Assembly (NCBI GenBank): GCA_012800055.1
Contig: JAAZKA010000048.1
Coordinates: 1-44,864 of the forward strand
Length of the DNA: 44,864 nucleotides
Direction of reading: 5' to 3'
DNA from: Clostridiales bacterium
GTDB lineage: Bacteria > Bacillota > Clostridia > Oscillospirales > QAMX01
Within the stretch, counting starts at the first letter, position 1. Every line of letters begins with the position of its first letter. Made by a program: the position numbers and the translations under genes. Positions 11,014-20,951 of this stretch are shown in pieces. The notes beneath the pieces were generated by a model, which was not told the origin of the DNA, made no database searches, and worked only from the letters and a program-made list of their open reading frames with translations.

Positions 11014-12719
11014 AGTGTTCCCTCCCGGATCAGCGGCTCGGTATCGGCGAGCAGCTTTCCCTCGCGGTAGGACGTCACGCCGGACGCCCGCACATCGTTG
11101 ATGAAGCGTTCGACGATCTCATCGCGTCCGGGCGCATCCTTGGGCATTCTTGCAACACGTACATAGCGCACCGACAGCCGCAGCTTCCGTACCCGTTTCA
11201 GGATTGTGTCATCGTCCGCGACGCGCTCGGCCTCGTTGAAGATGCTGTCGGCGGCGTCGAGCATCGCGTCGGGGAGATAGGGCGCGTCCGGGTTGTCGTA
11301 GATCCACATATGCGTATCGGGCGTAAACTGCGCGTGGATAAGGTCGATATACGCCTGCATGTACGCAGCGGCTTGACCGTAGTACGCGGTGAGGAATTCC
11401 GCTATACCGCGTTTTACGTCGAAGTCGGGGTTCCACAGGAGCTTCCCCACGATGTACTGCCGCAGAGCGTTCAGCTCTCCGGACTCGCGCGCGGAGTTGT
11501 TGCCCTCCTCGAAAATCCCCCGGACATTGTGCGCGATCATGAAGCGGATATTCGGCTGCAGCACGTACAGGTTCGCAAACGGCATCAGCGTATGCTTGAA
11601 GTTGACGATGTAATCCCAGACATACAGCCGTTTGCAGATGTTCGACCAGGCGCGCAGATCGTCGGCGAAGTTGCGCTTTTCGGCCGCAGGGAGGGAATCG
11701 TACCGGCTCGCAGCGCACACCTCCAGCGGATGCGCGAAGCAGCACTCGATGCTGCACAGCCGTACGCAGACATTTTCCCGCGGCTTTACATGCAGCGGCG
11801 GCGTGCGCGTGTACCTGTATGCCAGCGTGTCGATGAGGATATCGGGATAATCCTCCGCGATGTCTTCGGCGATTGCATTGACAAAGCGCAGCAGCGTCCC
11901 GGCGTGGCTGCCCTCGTATTCGTCCACCGCGCGGCAGCTCTCACAGGTGCAGTAGTTGAGCCAGTCGTTCTGCGAGACGGAGATGATGCGCGCCTCGGGA
12001 TGCGCCGTGATCCACTCCCGTACCTTCGCCTTCGCGATACGCAGCACGTCAGGGTTTGTCAGACAAAGCTGTGTCCGTCCGCCGACGCGAACGCCGTCCA
12101 CCTCGGAGAAGTACTCCGGATGCGTGTCAAACCACTCGGCGGGGTCGAGGATTTTATCGAAGCTGTGGACAAACGGATAGTACGCCATCTTGCCGCCGTG
12201 CTTTTCGGTGAGCTTTGCGTAACTTCCGTTGCTCATCAGCCGTGCGTGGAAGTCGCCGTCGTCGTAGCCTTTGAAATACGGTTCGCGGTACTCAAGCGGC
12301 GGGATGTACGTCCGGTCTATTTTCGGCATCGTCAGAACCTTCCGCTTCGGGATGACTCGCACGTCCTCAGTAAAGAAGCGGCACCCGAAGAGATCCTCCA
12401 GCAGCGCATAAACGCCGTACAGCGCGCCCCGAACGTCCGAGCCGAGGATATAGAGTGTATCACCCGAGGTCAGCAGCCGGTAACCCTCATACCCGAGCTT
12501 GTTCCAGTCAACAGGAAGGCCTTTGGTGCGGCGGTTTTTCCCCACAACCAGCTCGTGCGGCAACGGTTCCGTATTGTCGCGGACGACGGGAAACTCCGCG
12601 CCGGTGATTTCTTTGAGGAATGCGGCAAGCTCCCGCGCGGCATGTTCGACCGACGCGGACGGTTCCCGCGCGATTACGATTGTGTACCATGTTTTTCCGT
12701 TTGCGGCGAGTGTCAGCAT
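11001..12719 (-). CDS. DUF4838 domain-containing protein (predicted glycosidase-like)
   Basis: AARELAAFLKEITGAEFPVV...GYRLLTSGDTLYILGSDVRGALYGVYALLEDLFGCRFFTEDVRVIPKRK...ISVSQNDWLNYCTCESCRAVDEYEGSHAGTLLRFVNAIAEDI. Overlaps the GH2 start by 13 nt. Confidence 0.8.
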   Translation of the reverse strand: MLTLAANGKTWYTIVIAREPSASVEHAARELAAFLKEITGAEFPVVRDNTEPLPHELVVGKNRRTKGLPVDWNKLGYEGYRLLTSGDTLYILGSDVRGALYGVYALLEDLFGCRFFTEDVRVIPKRKVLTMPKIDRTYIPPLEYREPYFKGYDDGDFHARLMSNGSYAKLTEKHGGKMAYYPFVHSFDKILDPAEWFDTHPEYFSEVDGVRVGGRTQLCLTNPDVLRIAKAKVREWITAHPEARIISVSQNDWLNYCTCESCRAVDEYEGSHAGTLLRFVNAIAEDIAEDYPDILIDTLAYRYTRTPPLHVKPRENVCVRLCSIECCFAHPLEVCAASRYDSLPAAEKRNFADDLRAWSNICKRLYVWDYIVNFKHTLMPFANLYVLQPNIRFMIAHNVRGIFEEGNNSARESGELNALRQYIVGKLLWNPDFDVKRGIAEFLTAYYGQAAAYMQAYIDLIHAQFTPDTHMWIYDNPDAPYLPDAMLDAADSIFNEAERVADDDTILKRVRKLRLSVRYVRVARMPKDAPGRDEIVERFINDVRASGVTSYREGKLLADTEPLIREGTLCAK

Positions 12720-12733
12720 GTCGTATGCTCCTT

Positions 12734-13600
12734 TCAGACGCGGCGCACCGGACGGCCCTTGTTCAGCTTTACCGTGTTGTCATAGCGCCGGGCGGGGAAG
12801 ATGCGCTCGAAAATGATCATTGGCGCGATCTTCGTCAGATTGTCGAACGTATTCTGGTCGGTCACCGTCCACGCGCAGGCGAGAGCTCCGAAAGCCGTCA
12901 CGCAGCGTTTGAAGTTCCGGTTGCCGAAGAATTCATAGTCATAGGCGATGAACTGCGGACGCCCGATGAAGTTGAACAGCAGGTTCTCGAGCATGAACTT
13001 TTTCAGCGCGGACATTTTCACATCGCGCAGATTCGTCGCGAGCTGTCCGCGCATGACCTGCTTTGCATGCCGCCGGAACCAGCCGAGCACACGCGGGTCA
13101 AACGACTCGATGCAGTACGCGCCCTGATAGTTCGAAAGCAGCGCATATGTCTTCTCACACAGCTGGTTGAGGTCATTCCCGGGCTTCAGCTCGACGATCA
13201 GCGGTACGGTCCCGCGGATGACGTCGAGCGCCTGGGCAAAGGTGGGGATGAAGTGTTCGGAGCCGGAGACACGCATTTTTGTCAGCTGCGCGGCGGTCAG
13301 CTCGTCTACGCGGCGGTCTATGCGGACAAGGCGCGTAAGGGTTTCGTCATGGAAGACGATGACCTCGCCGTCGGATGACAGGCGTACGTCCAGCTCGATG
13401 CCGTAGCCGTGGCGCGCGGCGACCTCGAAGGCCTCAAGGGTGTTTTCCGGGACGTTGTTGCGCGCGGAGTGCAGGCCTCTGTGGGCGTAGGCACGGCCGG
13501 AGAGCTTCTCTGCGGTGTCCGGATCAATCTTCCCCGGATAGAGAAGATACAGATAAATCCCCAAAATGACGGCTGCCGCGAGAATGATGTACCAAAGCAT
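12734..13600 (-). CDS. Glycerophosphodiester phosphodiesterase, membrane-anchored
   Basis: MLWYIILAAAVILGIYLYLLYP (TM) then AYAHRGLHSARNNVPENTLEAFEVAARHGYGIELDVRLSSDGEVIVFHDETLTRL. Start set to the ATG after AGGGGA. Confidence 0.88.
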   Translation of the reverse strand: MLWYIILAAAVILGIYLYLLYPGKIDPDTAEKLSGRAYAHRGLHSARNNVPENTLEAFEVAARHGYGIELDVRLSSDGEVIVFHDETLTRLVRIDRRVDELTAAQLTKMRVSGSEHFIPTFAQALDVIRGTVPLIVELKPGNDLNQLCEKTYALLSNYQGAYCIESFDPRVLGWFRRHAKQVMRGQLATNLRDVKMSALKKFMLENLLFNFIGRPQFIAYDYEFFGNRNFKRCVTAFGALACAWTVTDQNTFDNLTKIAPMIIFERIFPARRYDNTVKLNKGRPVRRV

Positions 13601-13646
13601 CGAAAATCGTCCCCTCATTCTGATCTCGTACACAGAGTATATACGC

Positions 13647-13675
13647 AGTATATAACAAAAATGCTCATTCGTCAA
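13647..13675 (-). promoter_or_regulatory. Promoter of GDPD-DUF4838-GH2 operon
   Basis: Reverse strand TTGACG-17 nt-TATACT. Confidence 0.7.
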
Positions 13676-13724
13676 GAGCTGATTGCGGCAATATCAACAA
13701 AACAGAAAACTTCACCTTTTCCCG

Positions 13725-13753
13725 TTGAAATTTACGCGGATATGGTGTATAAT
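13725..13753 (+). promoter_or_regulatory. Promoter of DUF1934-argS operon
   Basis: TTGAAA-17 nt-TATAAT. Confidence 0.75.
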
Positions 13754-13791
13754 GAGCAAAATCCAAAAATACTCAATGAAGGAGACGACAT

Positions 13792-14226
13792 ATGCGCCGT
13801 GACGTTTTGATCTCCCTGCGCGGACTGCCCGAAGCCGGAGGCGCGCCCGATGCGGTGCTGACCACCGCCGGACAGCTCTACCGTAAGAACGGCCAGTATT
13901 CCATCACCTACCGTGAGACCGATCTGACCGGGATGCCGGGCGTCACGACCACGCTCAAACTCGAGCCGGATCGTGTCACGCTCCAGCGCCGCGGACGTCA
14001 GAATGACTGCATGGTCTTTCGTCAGGGTGAGAAGCACTATACCCTCGGCGATATCGACGGCGAGCCGTTCACCGTCTCCATCGCCGCCAACCGCGTGCGG
14101 CAGAACCTCACCGACTCAGGCGGCGAGGTCGACATCGACTATACGCTCCAGTTCAACGACTCCATCGCCCGCAGCTCAAGGCTCCACGTCACGGTCGGGA
14201 CACGCGCACCGTCAGTGGATGCATAA
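13792..14226 (+). CDS. DUF1934 domain-containing protein (YwiB-like)
   Basis: MRRDVLISLRGL...YSITYRETDLTGMPGVTTTLKLEPDRVTLQRRGRQNDCMVFRQGEKHYT...DIDYTLQFNDSIARSSRLHVTV; immediately 5' of argS, the usual Firmicutes neighbour. Confidence 0.85.
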   Translation: MRRDVLISLRGLPEAGGAPDAVLTTAGQLYRKNGQYSITYRETDLTGMPGVTTTLKLEPDRVTLQRRGRQNDCMVFRQGEKHYTLGDIDGEPFTVSIAANRVRQNLTDSGGEVDIDYTLQFNDSIARSSRLHVTVGTRAPSVDA

Positions 14227-14256
14227 CGGATACTTTTGTGATACAGGTGAACAGAT

Positions 14257-15948
14257 ATGAATTATAACCTTCTGGCCCGTGAGGAAGTCGGGAGGCTCGT
14301 TGAGGCGGCAGCGGTCAAGGCTGCGGCTGACGGCGCGCTGCCCGCAGCGGAGAATATCGCCTACATCGTCGAGATTCCCCGCGAGACCGCTCACGGCGAC
14401 TGGTCGACCAACTACGCGCTCGCGGCTGCCAAGCCCATGCGCATGTCTCCACGCAAGATCGCGGACGCCCTGACCGCACGCATCGACCTGACCGATACGT
14501 ACTTCGCGTCCGTTGAGGTCGCGGGCGCGGGATTCCTGAACTTCCGGCTCGGACCGAAGTGGTTCGCGAGCGTTCCGAAAACGATTCTCACCGAGGGCGC
14601 GGAGTTTGCCAAGTCCAAGGCCGCACATCCCGAGAAGATCATGGTCGAGTTCGTCTCCGCGAACCCCACGGGCCCGATGCACATGGGCAACGCGCGCGGC
14701 GGCGTTCTCGGAGACTGCCTGTCCGAAATCCTCACCTACACCGGCCACGACGTCTGGCGTGAGTTCCTCGTCAACGACGCGGGCAACCAGGTAGCGCTGC
14801 TGGGCGTATCGCTCGACGCGCGCTATCGGCAGAGTTTTCCCGAGACCGCCGACTTCCCGTTCCCGGACGACGGCTACCACGGAGAGGATGTCAAAGAGAT
14901 TGCCGCCGGGTTCAAAGCGGAATTCGGCGACGTGCGTACGATGCCCGAAGATGAGCGGCGCGAAAAGCTCGCACAGTATGCCTTGAAGCACAACATCGCC
15001 AACATGCGCCGTGACCTCGAGCGTTACGGCATCACCTACGACCGCTGGTTCCACGAGACCGAGCTGCACAACACGGGCTTCGTCGAGGATACCGTGAAGC
15101 TGCTGACGGAGAAAGGTCTGACCTACGAGAAGGACGACGCGCTTTGGTTCCGTACGACGGCATTCGACTCGAAGACACTGGCTATCCGGAAGGACGACGT
15201 CTTAAGGAAGAGCAACGGCTTTTACTCCTATTTCGCCGTCGACATCGCCTACCACCGCGACAAGTTCCTGGTGCGCGGGTTTGACCGCGTGATCAACCTG
15301 TGGGGCGCGGATCACCACGGACAGATCGCCCGCCTGAAGGCCGGAATGCAGGCCATCGGCGTCGATCCCGACCGGCTCGAGATCGTGCTGTTCCAGTTTG
15401 TCAACCTGATGCAGAACGGTGAGATCGTGCGTATGTCCAAGCGTACCGGACGCGCGGTATCGCTCTCCGATCTGCTCGACGACATCAGCGTGGATGCCGC
15501 GCGGTTCTTCTTTAACTCCCGACCGACCGACACGCGTCTGGACTTCGACCTCGACCTCGCCGTCCGCTCCGACTCCGAGAACCCGGTCTACTACGTACAG
15601 TATGCCCACGCGCGTATCTGCTCGCTGCTTGACAACCTGAGCAAGAACGGCGTGCCGGTGGACCCGAATGCCGACCTGTCGTGCCTGTCCTCGCCCGAGG
15701 AGACCGCGCTCATCCGTGCGCTCGCGGCGTTCCCGGACGAGCTGCTCACCGCCGCCGAGATGCGTGAGCCGTCGCGCGTCAACCGCTACCTCATCTCCGT
15801 CGCAGCCGACTTCCACCGCTTCTATAACGCCCATCGCATTCTCGGCACCGACGAAGCACCTGCCCGTGCCGTCCTCGCCGCCGCCGTCCGCGACGTCCTC
15901 AGGACCGGCCTCGGGATTATACGGGTTTCCGCTCCTACACACATGTAA
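14257..15948 (+). CDS. argS: Arginyl-tRNA synthetase
   Basis: VEFVSANPTGPMHMGNARGGVLGD (HIGH-like), LVNDAGNQ, WGADHHGQIARLKAGMQAIG, RMSKRTGRAVSLSDLLDDI. Confidence 0.97.
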   Translation: MNYNLLAREEVGRLVEAAAVKAAADGALPAAENIAYIVEIPRETAHGDWSTNYALAAAKPMRMSPRKIADALTARIDLTDTYFASVEVAGAGFLNFRLGPKWFASVPKTILTEGAEFAKSKAAHPEKIMVEFVSANPTGPMHMGNARGGVLGDCLSEILTYTGHDVWREFLVNDAGNQVALLGVSLDARYRQSFPETADFPFPDDGYHGEDVKEIAAGFKAEFGDVRTMPEDERREKLAQYALKHNIANMRRDLERYGITYDRWFHETELHNTGFVEDTVKLLTEKGLTYEKDDALWFRTTAFDSKTLAIRKDDVLRKSNGFYSYFAVDIAYHRDKFLVRGFDRVINLWGADHHGQIARLKAGMQAIGVDPDRLEIVLFQFVNLMQNGEIVRMSKRTGRAVSLSDLLDDISVDAARFFFNSRPTDTRLDFDLDLAVRSDSENPVYYVQYAHARICSLLDNLSKNGVPVDPNADLSCLSSPEETALIRALAAFPDELLTAAEMREPSRVNRYLISVAADFHRFYNAHRILGTDEAPARAVLAAAVRDVLRTGLGIIRVSAPTHM

Positions 15949-15974
15949 AGTTCACTCGACTTCGGGGAGGGCTT

Positions 15975-17504
15975 ATGAAAAAATATATCGGACGTTCAGT
16001 CATCGGCATCCTGCTTGCGGTATGTATGCTGTGTTCGACGGCGTATGCGCTGCCGCCGGCAATCCGTGAGGGAAAGCTCGTCACGGCACAGACGCAGTTC
16101 GAGACCGCCGAACAGCTCGCGTATTATGTGCGGAAGCTGCACATCTACTCCGGCTTGAACGACAATCCGCTGCTGCGTACGTACCAAGCCGTCATGGAAA
16201 CGGATGAGGCACTCACGCCCAATCAGCTCCGCAGGGCAATCATCCGCTACTTCGGGAAAGATGCCGCCAACTGCGAGAAATTCCTCGATTCCATGCTCGA
16301 TCTCTATGATCCGTATACCAACCTCATGACGCCGGAGGAGTACGACGCCGCCTATCCCAAAAATTCCGACTTCAAGGGCATCGGCTTCACCTTCCGCGCC
16401 TACGGGCCGTTCCTGCTCATCACCAATGTCTATGAGGACTCCCCCGCCGGACGTGCCGGCATCCTCGAAGGCGACCTCATCGCGACCATCGCAGGACAAG
16501 ATATCCGGACGCTGACCGATGAAAAGCGCACCGCGCTGATGGAGAGTACGCGCGGCAAAGAGTTCCGCGTCGGGTTGTACCGTGAGGGTGAGGACGCGCT
16601 CATCAAGCTGACCATCATGCCCGGCAAGGTCGTCGTACCGTACATCGAGTACCGCATTCTCGACGGCGGCGTAGGTTATCTTTCGATCAACCGATTCGAC
16701 GGGGATACCTTCGCCGCGGATCTCGCCGGTGCGGTAGAGGCGTTCAAGACAGCCGGCATCACCGACCTGATCATCGACGTACGCAGCAATCCCGGCGGCA
16801 GCGTGGGGCAGCTTCTCACGGCCGTCAACGCTTTTGTACCTGAGAAGGGTAAGATCATCTTCTCCGAACAGAAGCGTGACAGCAAGTTTGCCCACTACAC
16901 CACCGGAGGCGGATATGACCCCGGCGAGATATATATCCTCATGAGCGGCAACAGCGCGTCATCGTCGGAGATATTCGCCGGCTCGCTGCGCGACATGGGT
17001 TACGCGACGCTCGTCGGTACGAAGTCCTTCGGCAAGGGCTGCGGACAGGCCGGCTACTATTTCGGCAACGAAATCCTTGTCATTACCTCCACCCAGGCAA
17101 TCCTTCCCGTGACCGGCGCCTATAACGGCGTCGGACTGACTCCGGACATCGAGGTCGAGAACGCAAAGATTTCCGTGGATGTCGACGGGCTGGCGGCGTT
17201 CACGTCGGCAAAGACCGTGACGAAGAAGTCTGACGCGGCGGATATCATGGCGCTTGAGCAGCGTCTGAAGCTGACGGGTTACCTGTTTGCGGACGCCGAC
17301 GGGATCTGGGATGACGCGACCACAAAGGCGATTGCGGATGTGTACCGCGCGCTGAACAGGAGCGTGTCGGACGGAGCCGATACGGTGCTGCTGGACGCGC
17401 TCGGCGTGATGGTCGAACGGCTGCGCAGTGCCTACCGCGATACCGACGCGGCTTTGGAGAAAATTCTTGTGTTGCTCGCCGAGCGGGATACGCCGGCGGC
17501 ATAA
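15975..17504 (+). CDS. S41 family C-terminal processing peptidase, secreted, with PDZ and C-terminal peptidoglycan-binding-like region
   Basis: Signal peptide MKKYIGRSVIGILLAVCMLCSTAYA; GIGFTFRAYGPFLLITNVYEDSPAGRAGILEGDLI (PDZ); DVRSNPGGSVGQLL; LMSGNSASSSEIFAGSLRD (catalytic Ser); GTKSFGKG (Lys). Confidence 0.92.
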   Translation: MKKYIGRSVIGILLAVCMLCSTAYALPPAIREGKLVTAQTQFETAEQLAYYVRKLHIYSGLNDNPLLRTYQAVMETDEALTPNQLRRAIIRYFGKDAANCEKFLDSMLDLYDPYTNLMTPEEYDAAYPKNSDFKGIGFTFRAYGPFLLITNVYEDSPAGRAGILEGDLIATIAGQDIRTLTDEKRTALMESTRGKEFRVGLYREGEDALIKLTIMPGKVVVPYIEYRILDGGVGYLSINRFDGDTFAADLAGAVEAFKTAGITDLIIDVRSNPGGSVGQLLTAVNAFVPEKGKIIFSEQKRDSKFAHYTTGGGYDPGEIYILMSGNSASSSEIFAGSLRDMGYATLVGTKSFGKGCGQAGYYFGNEILVITSTQAILPVTGAYNGVGLTPDIEVENAKISVDVDGLAAFTSAKTVTKKSDAADIMALEQRLKLTGYLFADADGIWDDATTKAIADVYRALNRSVSDGADTVLLDALGVMVERLRSAYRDTDAALEKILVLLAERDTPAA

Positions 17505-17522
17505 AGGAAAGGAATAAAAATA

Positions 17523-17852
17523 ATGAGCGAGTATGGCAATGATTTCGTCGTCCTGAGCGACGAGGACGGCGTTGAGTCCGAGTTCGAGCATATGGATACG
17601 CTCGAGTACGAGGGTGTCACATATATGGCGTTCATCCCTGCGGAGATGTCGCTGCAGGAGGAGGCCGAGCTGGTCATTCTGAAGCTCGACGGCGAGGGGA
17701 CGGATGAGGAGGTACTCGTCTCGGTGGATGACGAGGAGCTTTTACAGAAGCTCTTTGACCTGTTCGTCGAACGCATTGACGAGGATGAGTTCTACGAGGA
17801 TACCGAGGATACGGAAGACGACGGGGACGACGATTCGTCGCAGGATCATTGA
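17523..17852 (+). CDS. DUF1292 domain-containing protein with very acidic tail
   Basis: NDFVVLSDEDGVESEFEHMDTLEYEGVTYMAFIPAE...AELVILKLDGEGTDEEVLVSVDDEELLQKLFDLFVERID. Confidence 0.8.
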   Translation: MSEYGNDFVVLSDEDGVESEFEHMDTLEYEGVTYMAFIPAEMSLQEEAELVILKLDGEGTDEEVLVSVDDEELLQKLFDLFVERIDEDEFYEDTEDTEDDGDDDSSQDH

Positions 17853-17873
17853 TCGGCTCTAACGGCGGCCGCG

Positions 17874-17912
17874 GACCGGCGCTCTCTGAAAAAGACAGCG
17901 CCGGTCTTCTTT
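17874..17912 (+). terminator. Rho-independent terminator
   Basis: GACCGGCGCT-ctctgaaaaagac-AGCGCCGGTC-TTCTTTT. Confidence 0.85.
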
Positions 17913-17947
17913 TATCCGGGAACACACGCCGGATTCGTAAAAAGCGC

Positions 17948-17976
17948 TTGCAATCCGGGGAGAACCGTTGTATAAT
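17948..17976 (+). promoter_or_regulatory. Promoter of SPT-like/SDR operon
   Basis: TTGCAA-17 nt-TATAAT. Confidence 0.75.
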
Positions 17977-18035
17977 AGATTCCAGAGCTGTGTGCGCATT
18001 CGCCACACTCCAAAACCAACACGGGGGGAAAAGCT

Positions 18036-19214
18036 ATGTCTCTTTTCACCAAATGCGTCGAGTTTACGACTGCACGCGACGTCAAAGCATCCGGTCTCTA
18101 CCCGTACTTCCATCTTCTCGAATCCCGGCAGGACACAACGGTCATCATGGAGGGCAAGCGCCGCATCATGCTCGGCTCCAACAACTACCTCGGCCTGACC
18201 GTCCATCCGGAAGTCATCGCGGCGTCGGTCGAAGCAACCGAACGCTACGGTACCGGCTGCTCCGGCTCCCGCTTTCTCAACGGCACCCTCGATTTGCACA
18301 TCGCCCTCGAACAGGAACTGGCGAAGTTCATGCGCGCTGAGAGTGCCATTACCTTTTCCACCGGTTTCCAGTCCAACCTTGCCATCATCTCCGCGCTCGT
18401 CGACCGCCACGACACGATCCTCTGCGACCGTGAGAACCACGCGTCCATCTATGACGGCTGCAGACTTTCCTTTGGCAAGACCTTGCGCTACCGTCACTCC
18501 GATATGGCCGACCTTGAGCGTCAGCTCAAGGAGCTGCCCTACGACGCGGGCAAGCTCATCATCACCGACGGCGTGTTCAGCATGAGCGGCGAAATTGCAA
18601 AGCTGCCGGACATCGTGACGCTCGCGAAGAAGTACAACGCTGCCGTCATGGTCGACGACGCCCACGGCTTCGGCGTCATCGGAGAGGGCGGACGCGGCAC
18701 CGCATCGTTTTTCCGCCTCGAAAACGAAGTCGACATCACGATGAGCACGTTCTCGAAGTCGTTGGCATCGCTCGGCGGATTCATGGTCGCAAAGGAATAC
18801 ATCGTTGACTACGTGCGCCACACGAGCCGGCCCTTTATCTTCAGCGCGTCGATTCCGCCGTCCGCTGCGGCTTCCGCACTTGCCGCTTTAAAGATCATCG
18901 AACGCGAGCCGGAACGCGTTGCGCGTCTGAAGACGTTGGCTTGCTATCTGCGAAATGGTCTGACCGAACGCGGCATCGCGCTCAAGGACAACGGCGGCGC
19001 CGATACGCCGATCGTACCGTTCTATACCTACGAAGTCGAGAAGACGCTCGTCAAGGCCAAGGAGCTTTTCGAAGCGGGCGTTTATGTCAATCCGGTGCTG
19101 CCGCCCGCAGCACCCGCCGGAGAGTGCCTGCTGCGTTCGAGCCTGATGGCGACGCATACCGAGACGCTGCTCGACGAGGCAATGGACATCATCCAAAAGG
19201 TAATGAAGCAATGA
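18036..19214 (+). CDS. Alpha-oxoamine synthase family PLP enzyme, serine palmitoyltransferase-like
   Basis: GLYPYFHLLESRQDTTVIMEGKRRIMLGSNNYLGL...RYGTGCSGSRFLNGTLDLHIALEQELAKFM...DGVFSMSGEIAKLPDIVTLAKKYNAAVMVDDAHGFGVIGEGGRG...MSTFSKSLASLGGFM (PLP Lys). The TFSKSLASLGG and GxYPYF motifs look like bacterial SPT rather than BioF/KBL. Confidence 0.75.
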   Translation: MSLFTKCVEFTTARDVKASGLYPYFHLLESRQDTTVIMEGKRRIMLGSNNYLGLTVHPEVIAASVEATERYGTGCSGSRFLNGTLDLHIALEQELAKFMRAESAITFSTGFQSNLAIISALVDRHDTILCDRENHASIYDGCRLSFGKTLRYRHSDMADLERQLKELPYDAGKLIITDGVFSMSGEIAKLPDIVTLAKKYNAAVMVDDAHGFGVIGEGGRGTASFFRLENEVDITMSTFSKSLASLGGFMVAKEYIVDYVRHTSRPFIFSASIPPSAAASALAALKIIEREPERVARLKTLACYLRNGLTERGIALKDNGGADTPIVPFYTYEVEKTLVKAKELFEAGVYVNPVLPPAAPAGECLLRSSLMATHTETLLDEAMDIIQKVMKQ

Positions 19215-20002
19215 CCCGCGCGGCAGACAATGTCCGCGTGGCGGTCATCACGGGGACGTCGTCGGGCATCGGACAGGCGTGCGCGCGGAAGTTCCTCAGC
19301 GAGGGCTTCCGCGTGTATGGACTGTCCCGGCGTCCCGGCGAGGGCATCCACATCGCCTGCGATGTCTCGGACGCGGAGAGCGTGAAAGCTGCGTTCCGGG
19401 AGATTGCCGCGCGGGAGGATTCCATCGACGTGCTTGTATGCAACGCGGGAATGGGCATCTCCGGCGCGGCGGCGTACGCGAAGCATTCGGATATCATGCG
19501 CATCTTCGGTGTCAACTGCATGGGTGTATTCTCCTGCGTGCGGGAAGCCTTGCCGCTTTTGCGCAAGGGCGCCCACATCGTGACGGTCAGCTCGGCGGCG
19601 GCGTACTTCGCCATCCCGTTCCAGGCGTACTACTCCGCGACGAAGTCTGCCGTGACCGCATATACCCAGGCGCTGCGGACGGAGCTTGCGGTGCTGGGGA
19701 TACGCGTCTGCTGCGTGATGCCCGGCGACGTGCATACCGGCTTCACCGACGCACGCCGCAAATCCGATGCCGGTGCCGAGGTTTATGGTCAGCGCATCGG
19801 GAAGAGCATCGCCGCAATGGAGAAGGATGAGCGCACCGGCATGTCCCCCGATCATGTCGCGGACGTGATTTATCGGCGCGCACAGCAGAAGAATCCGCCG
19901 CCTCTGACAACAGTCGGCGCGCTCTATAAGGTGTTCATCTTCCTCAACCGCCTGTTCCCGACGCGGCTGGTCGAATTCATCATCGCCCACATGTATTCCT
20001 GA
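19211..20002 (+). CDS. Short-chain dehydrogenase/reductase, candidate 3-ketosphinganine reductase
   Basis: [24 protein letters not shown] (TGxxxGIG), [39 protein letters not shown] (S-YxxxK); C-terminal hydrophobic stretch. Overlaps the upstream gene by ATGA. Confidence 0.8.
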   Translation: MTRAADNVRVAVITGTSSGIGQACARKFLSEGFRVYGLSRRPGEGIHIACDVSDAESVKAAFREIAAREDSIDVLVCNAGMGISGAAAYAKHSDIMRIFGVNCMGVFSCVREALPLLRKGAHIVTVSSAAAYFAIPFQAYYSATKSAVTAYTQALRTELAVLGIRVCCVMPGDVHTGFTDARRKSDAGAEVYGQRIGKSIAAMEKDERTGMSPDHVADVIYRRAQQKNPPPLTTVGALYKVFIFLNRLFPTRLVEFIIAHMYS

Positions 20003-20018
20003 GAAGGGAGTTTTTCCC

Positions 20019-20951
20019 ATGCCTATCAAAATCCCCGGACGTCTGCCGGCGTATGCGGTGCTCGACAAAGAGAACATCTTCGTGATGACCGTTGAACGTG
20101 CGATAACGCAGGACATCCGGCCGCTGAAGATCCTGATCCTGAACCTGATGCCGACGAAAATCGCGACCGAAACGCAGCTTCTCCGGCGGCTTTCCAACAC
20201 TCCGCTGCAGATTGAAATTGAACTGATGCAGACTTCGACCTACCGCGGACATCACACCGCGCCGGAGCATCTCGACGAGTTTTACACGACCTTCGAGCGC
20301 GTTCGAAACCAACGGTACGACGGAATGATCATCACCGGCGCGCCGGTCGAGGACATGCCGTTCGAGGACGTGAAGTACTGGCGGGAGCTGTGTGAGATTC
20401 TCGAGTGGACGAAGACACATGTCTACTCGACGCTGTACATCTGCTGGGCGGCACAGGCGGCGCTCTACTACCACTACGGCGTCCCGAAGCATCCGCTTGC
20501 GCATAAGAAGTTCGGTATCTTCGAGCACCACATCCTCGATCCGCGCGACCCTCTGCTCAGAGGCTTCAACGACACCTTCGACGCGCCGCACTCCCGCCAT
20601 ACCGAGGTGCGGCGTGAGGACATCGAGGCGGTACCGGGGCTGCGCATCCTCGCGGAGTCCGACGAGGCGGGCGTCTACCTGGCCGCCGACCAAAGTGAGC
20701 GCCACGTCTTTGTCACCGGCCACTCGGAGTATGACCCCGACACCCTCGCGCTCGAATACTTCCGTGACAAGTCGAAAGGGCTGCCTATCGACGTGCCGGT
20801 CAACTACTTCCCCGGCGACGATCCCTCGAAGCCGCCGCATGTCACCTGGCGTGCGCACGGGACGCTGCTGTTCACCAATTGGCTCAACCACTGTGTCTAC
20901 CAGAACACGCCGTACGACCTGGAGGAGCTTGCGGAGATGCAGGATGCGTAA
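20019..20951 (+). CDS. metA: Homoserine O-acyltransferase, MetA family
   Basis: [80 protein letters not shown]...[18 protein letters not shown]...VTGHSEYD. Confidence 0.95.
   Translation: MPIKIPGRLPAYAVLDKENIFVMTVERAITQDIRPLKILILNLMPTKIATETQLLRRLSNTPLQIEIELMQTSTYRGHHTAPEHLDEFYTTFERVRNQRYDGMIITGAPVEDMPFEDVKYWRELCEILEWTKTHVYSTLYICWAAQAALYYHYGVPKHPLAHKKFGIFEHHILDPRDPLLRGFNDTFDAPHSRHTEVRREDIEAVPGLRILAESDEAGVYLAADQSERHVFVTGHSEYDPDTLALEYFRDKSKGLPIDVPVNYFPGDDPSKPPHVTWRAHGTLLFTNWLNHCVYQNTPYDLEELAEMQDA

Noticed and set aside
11310-12785. 491-aa plus-strand ORF
   Set aside because: Antisense to the DUF4838 gene; high-GC shadow frame.
20392-20943. 5' extension of the RodA/FtsW ORF
   Set aside because: Ser/Thr/Arg-rich out-of-frame read of metA; the real start is ATG 20944.
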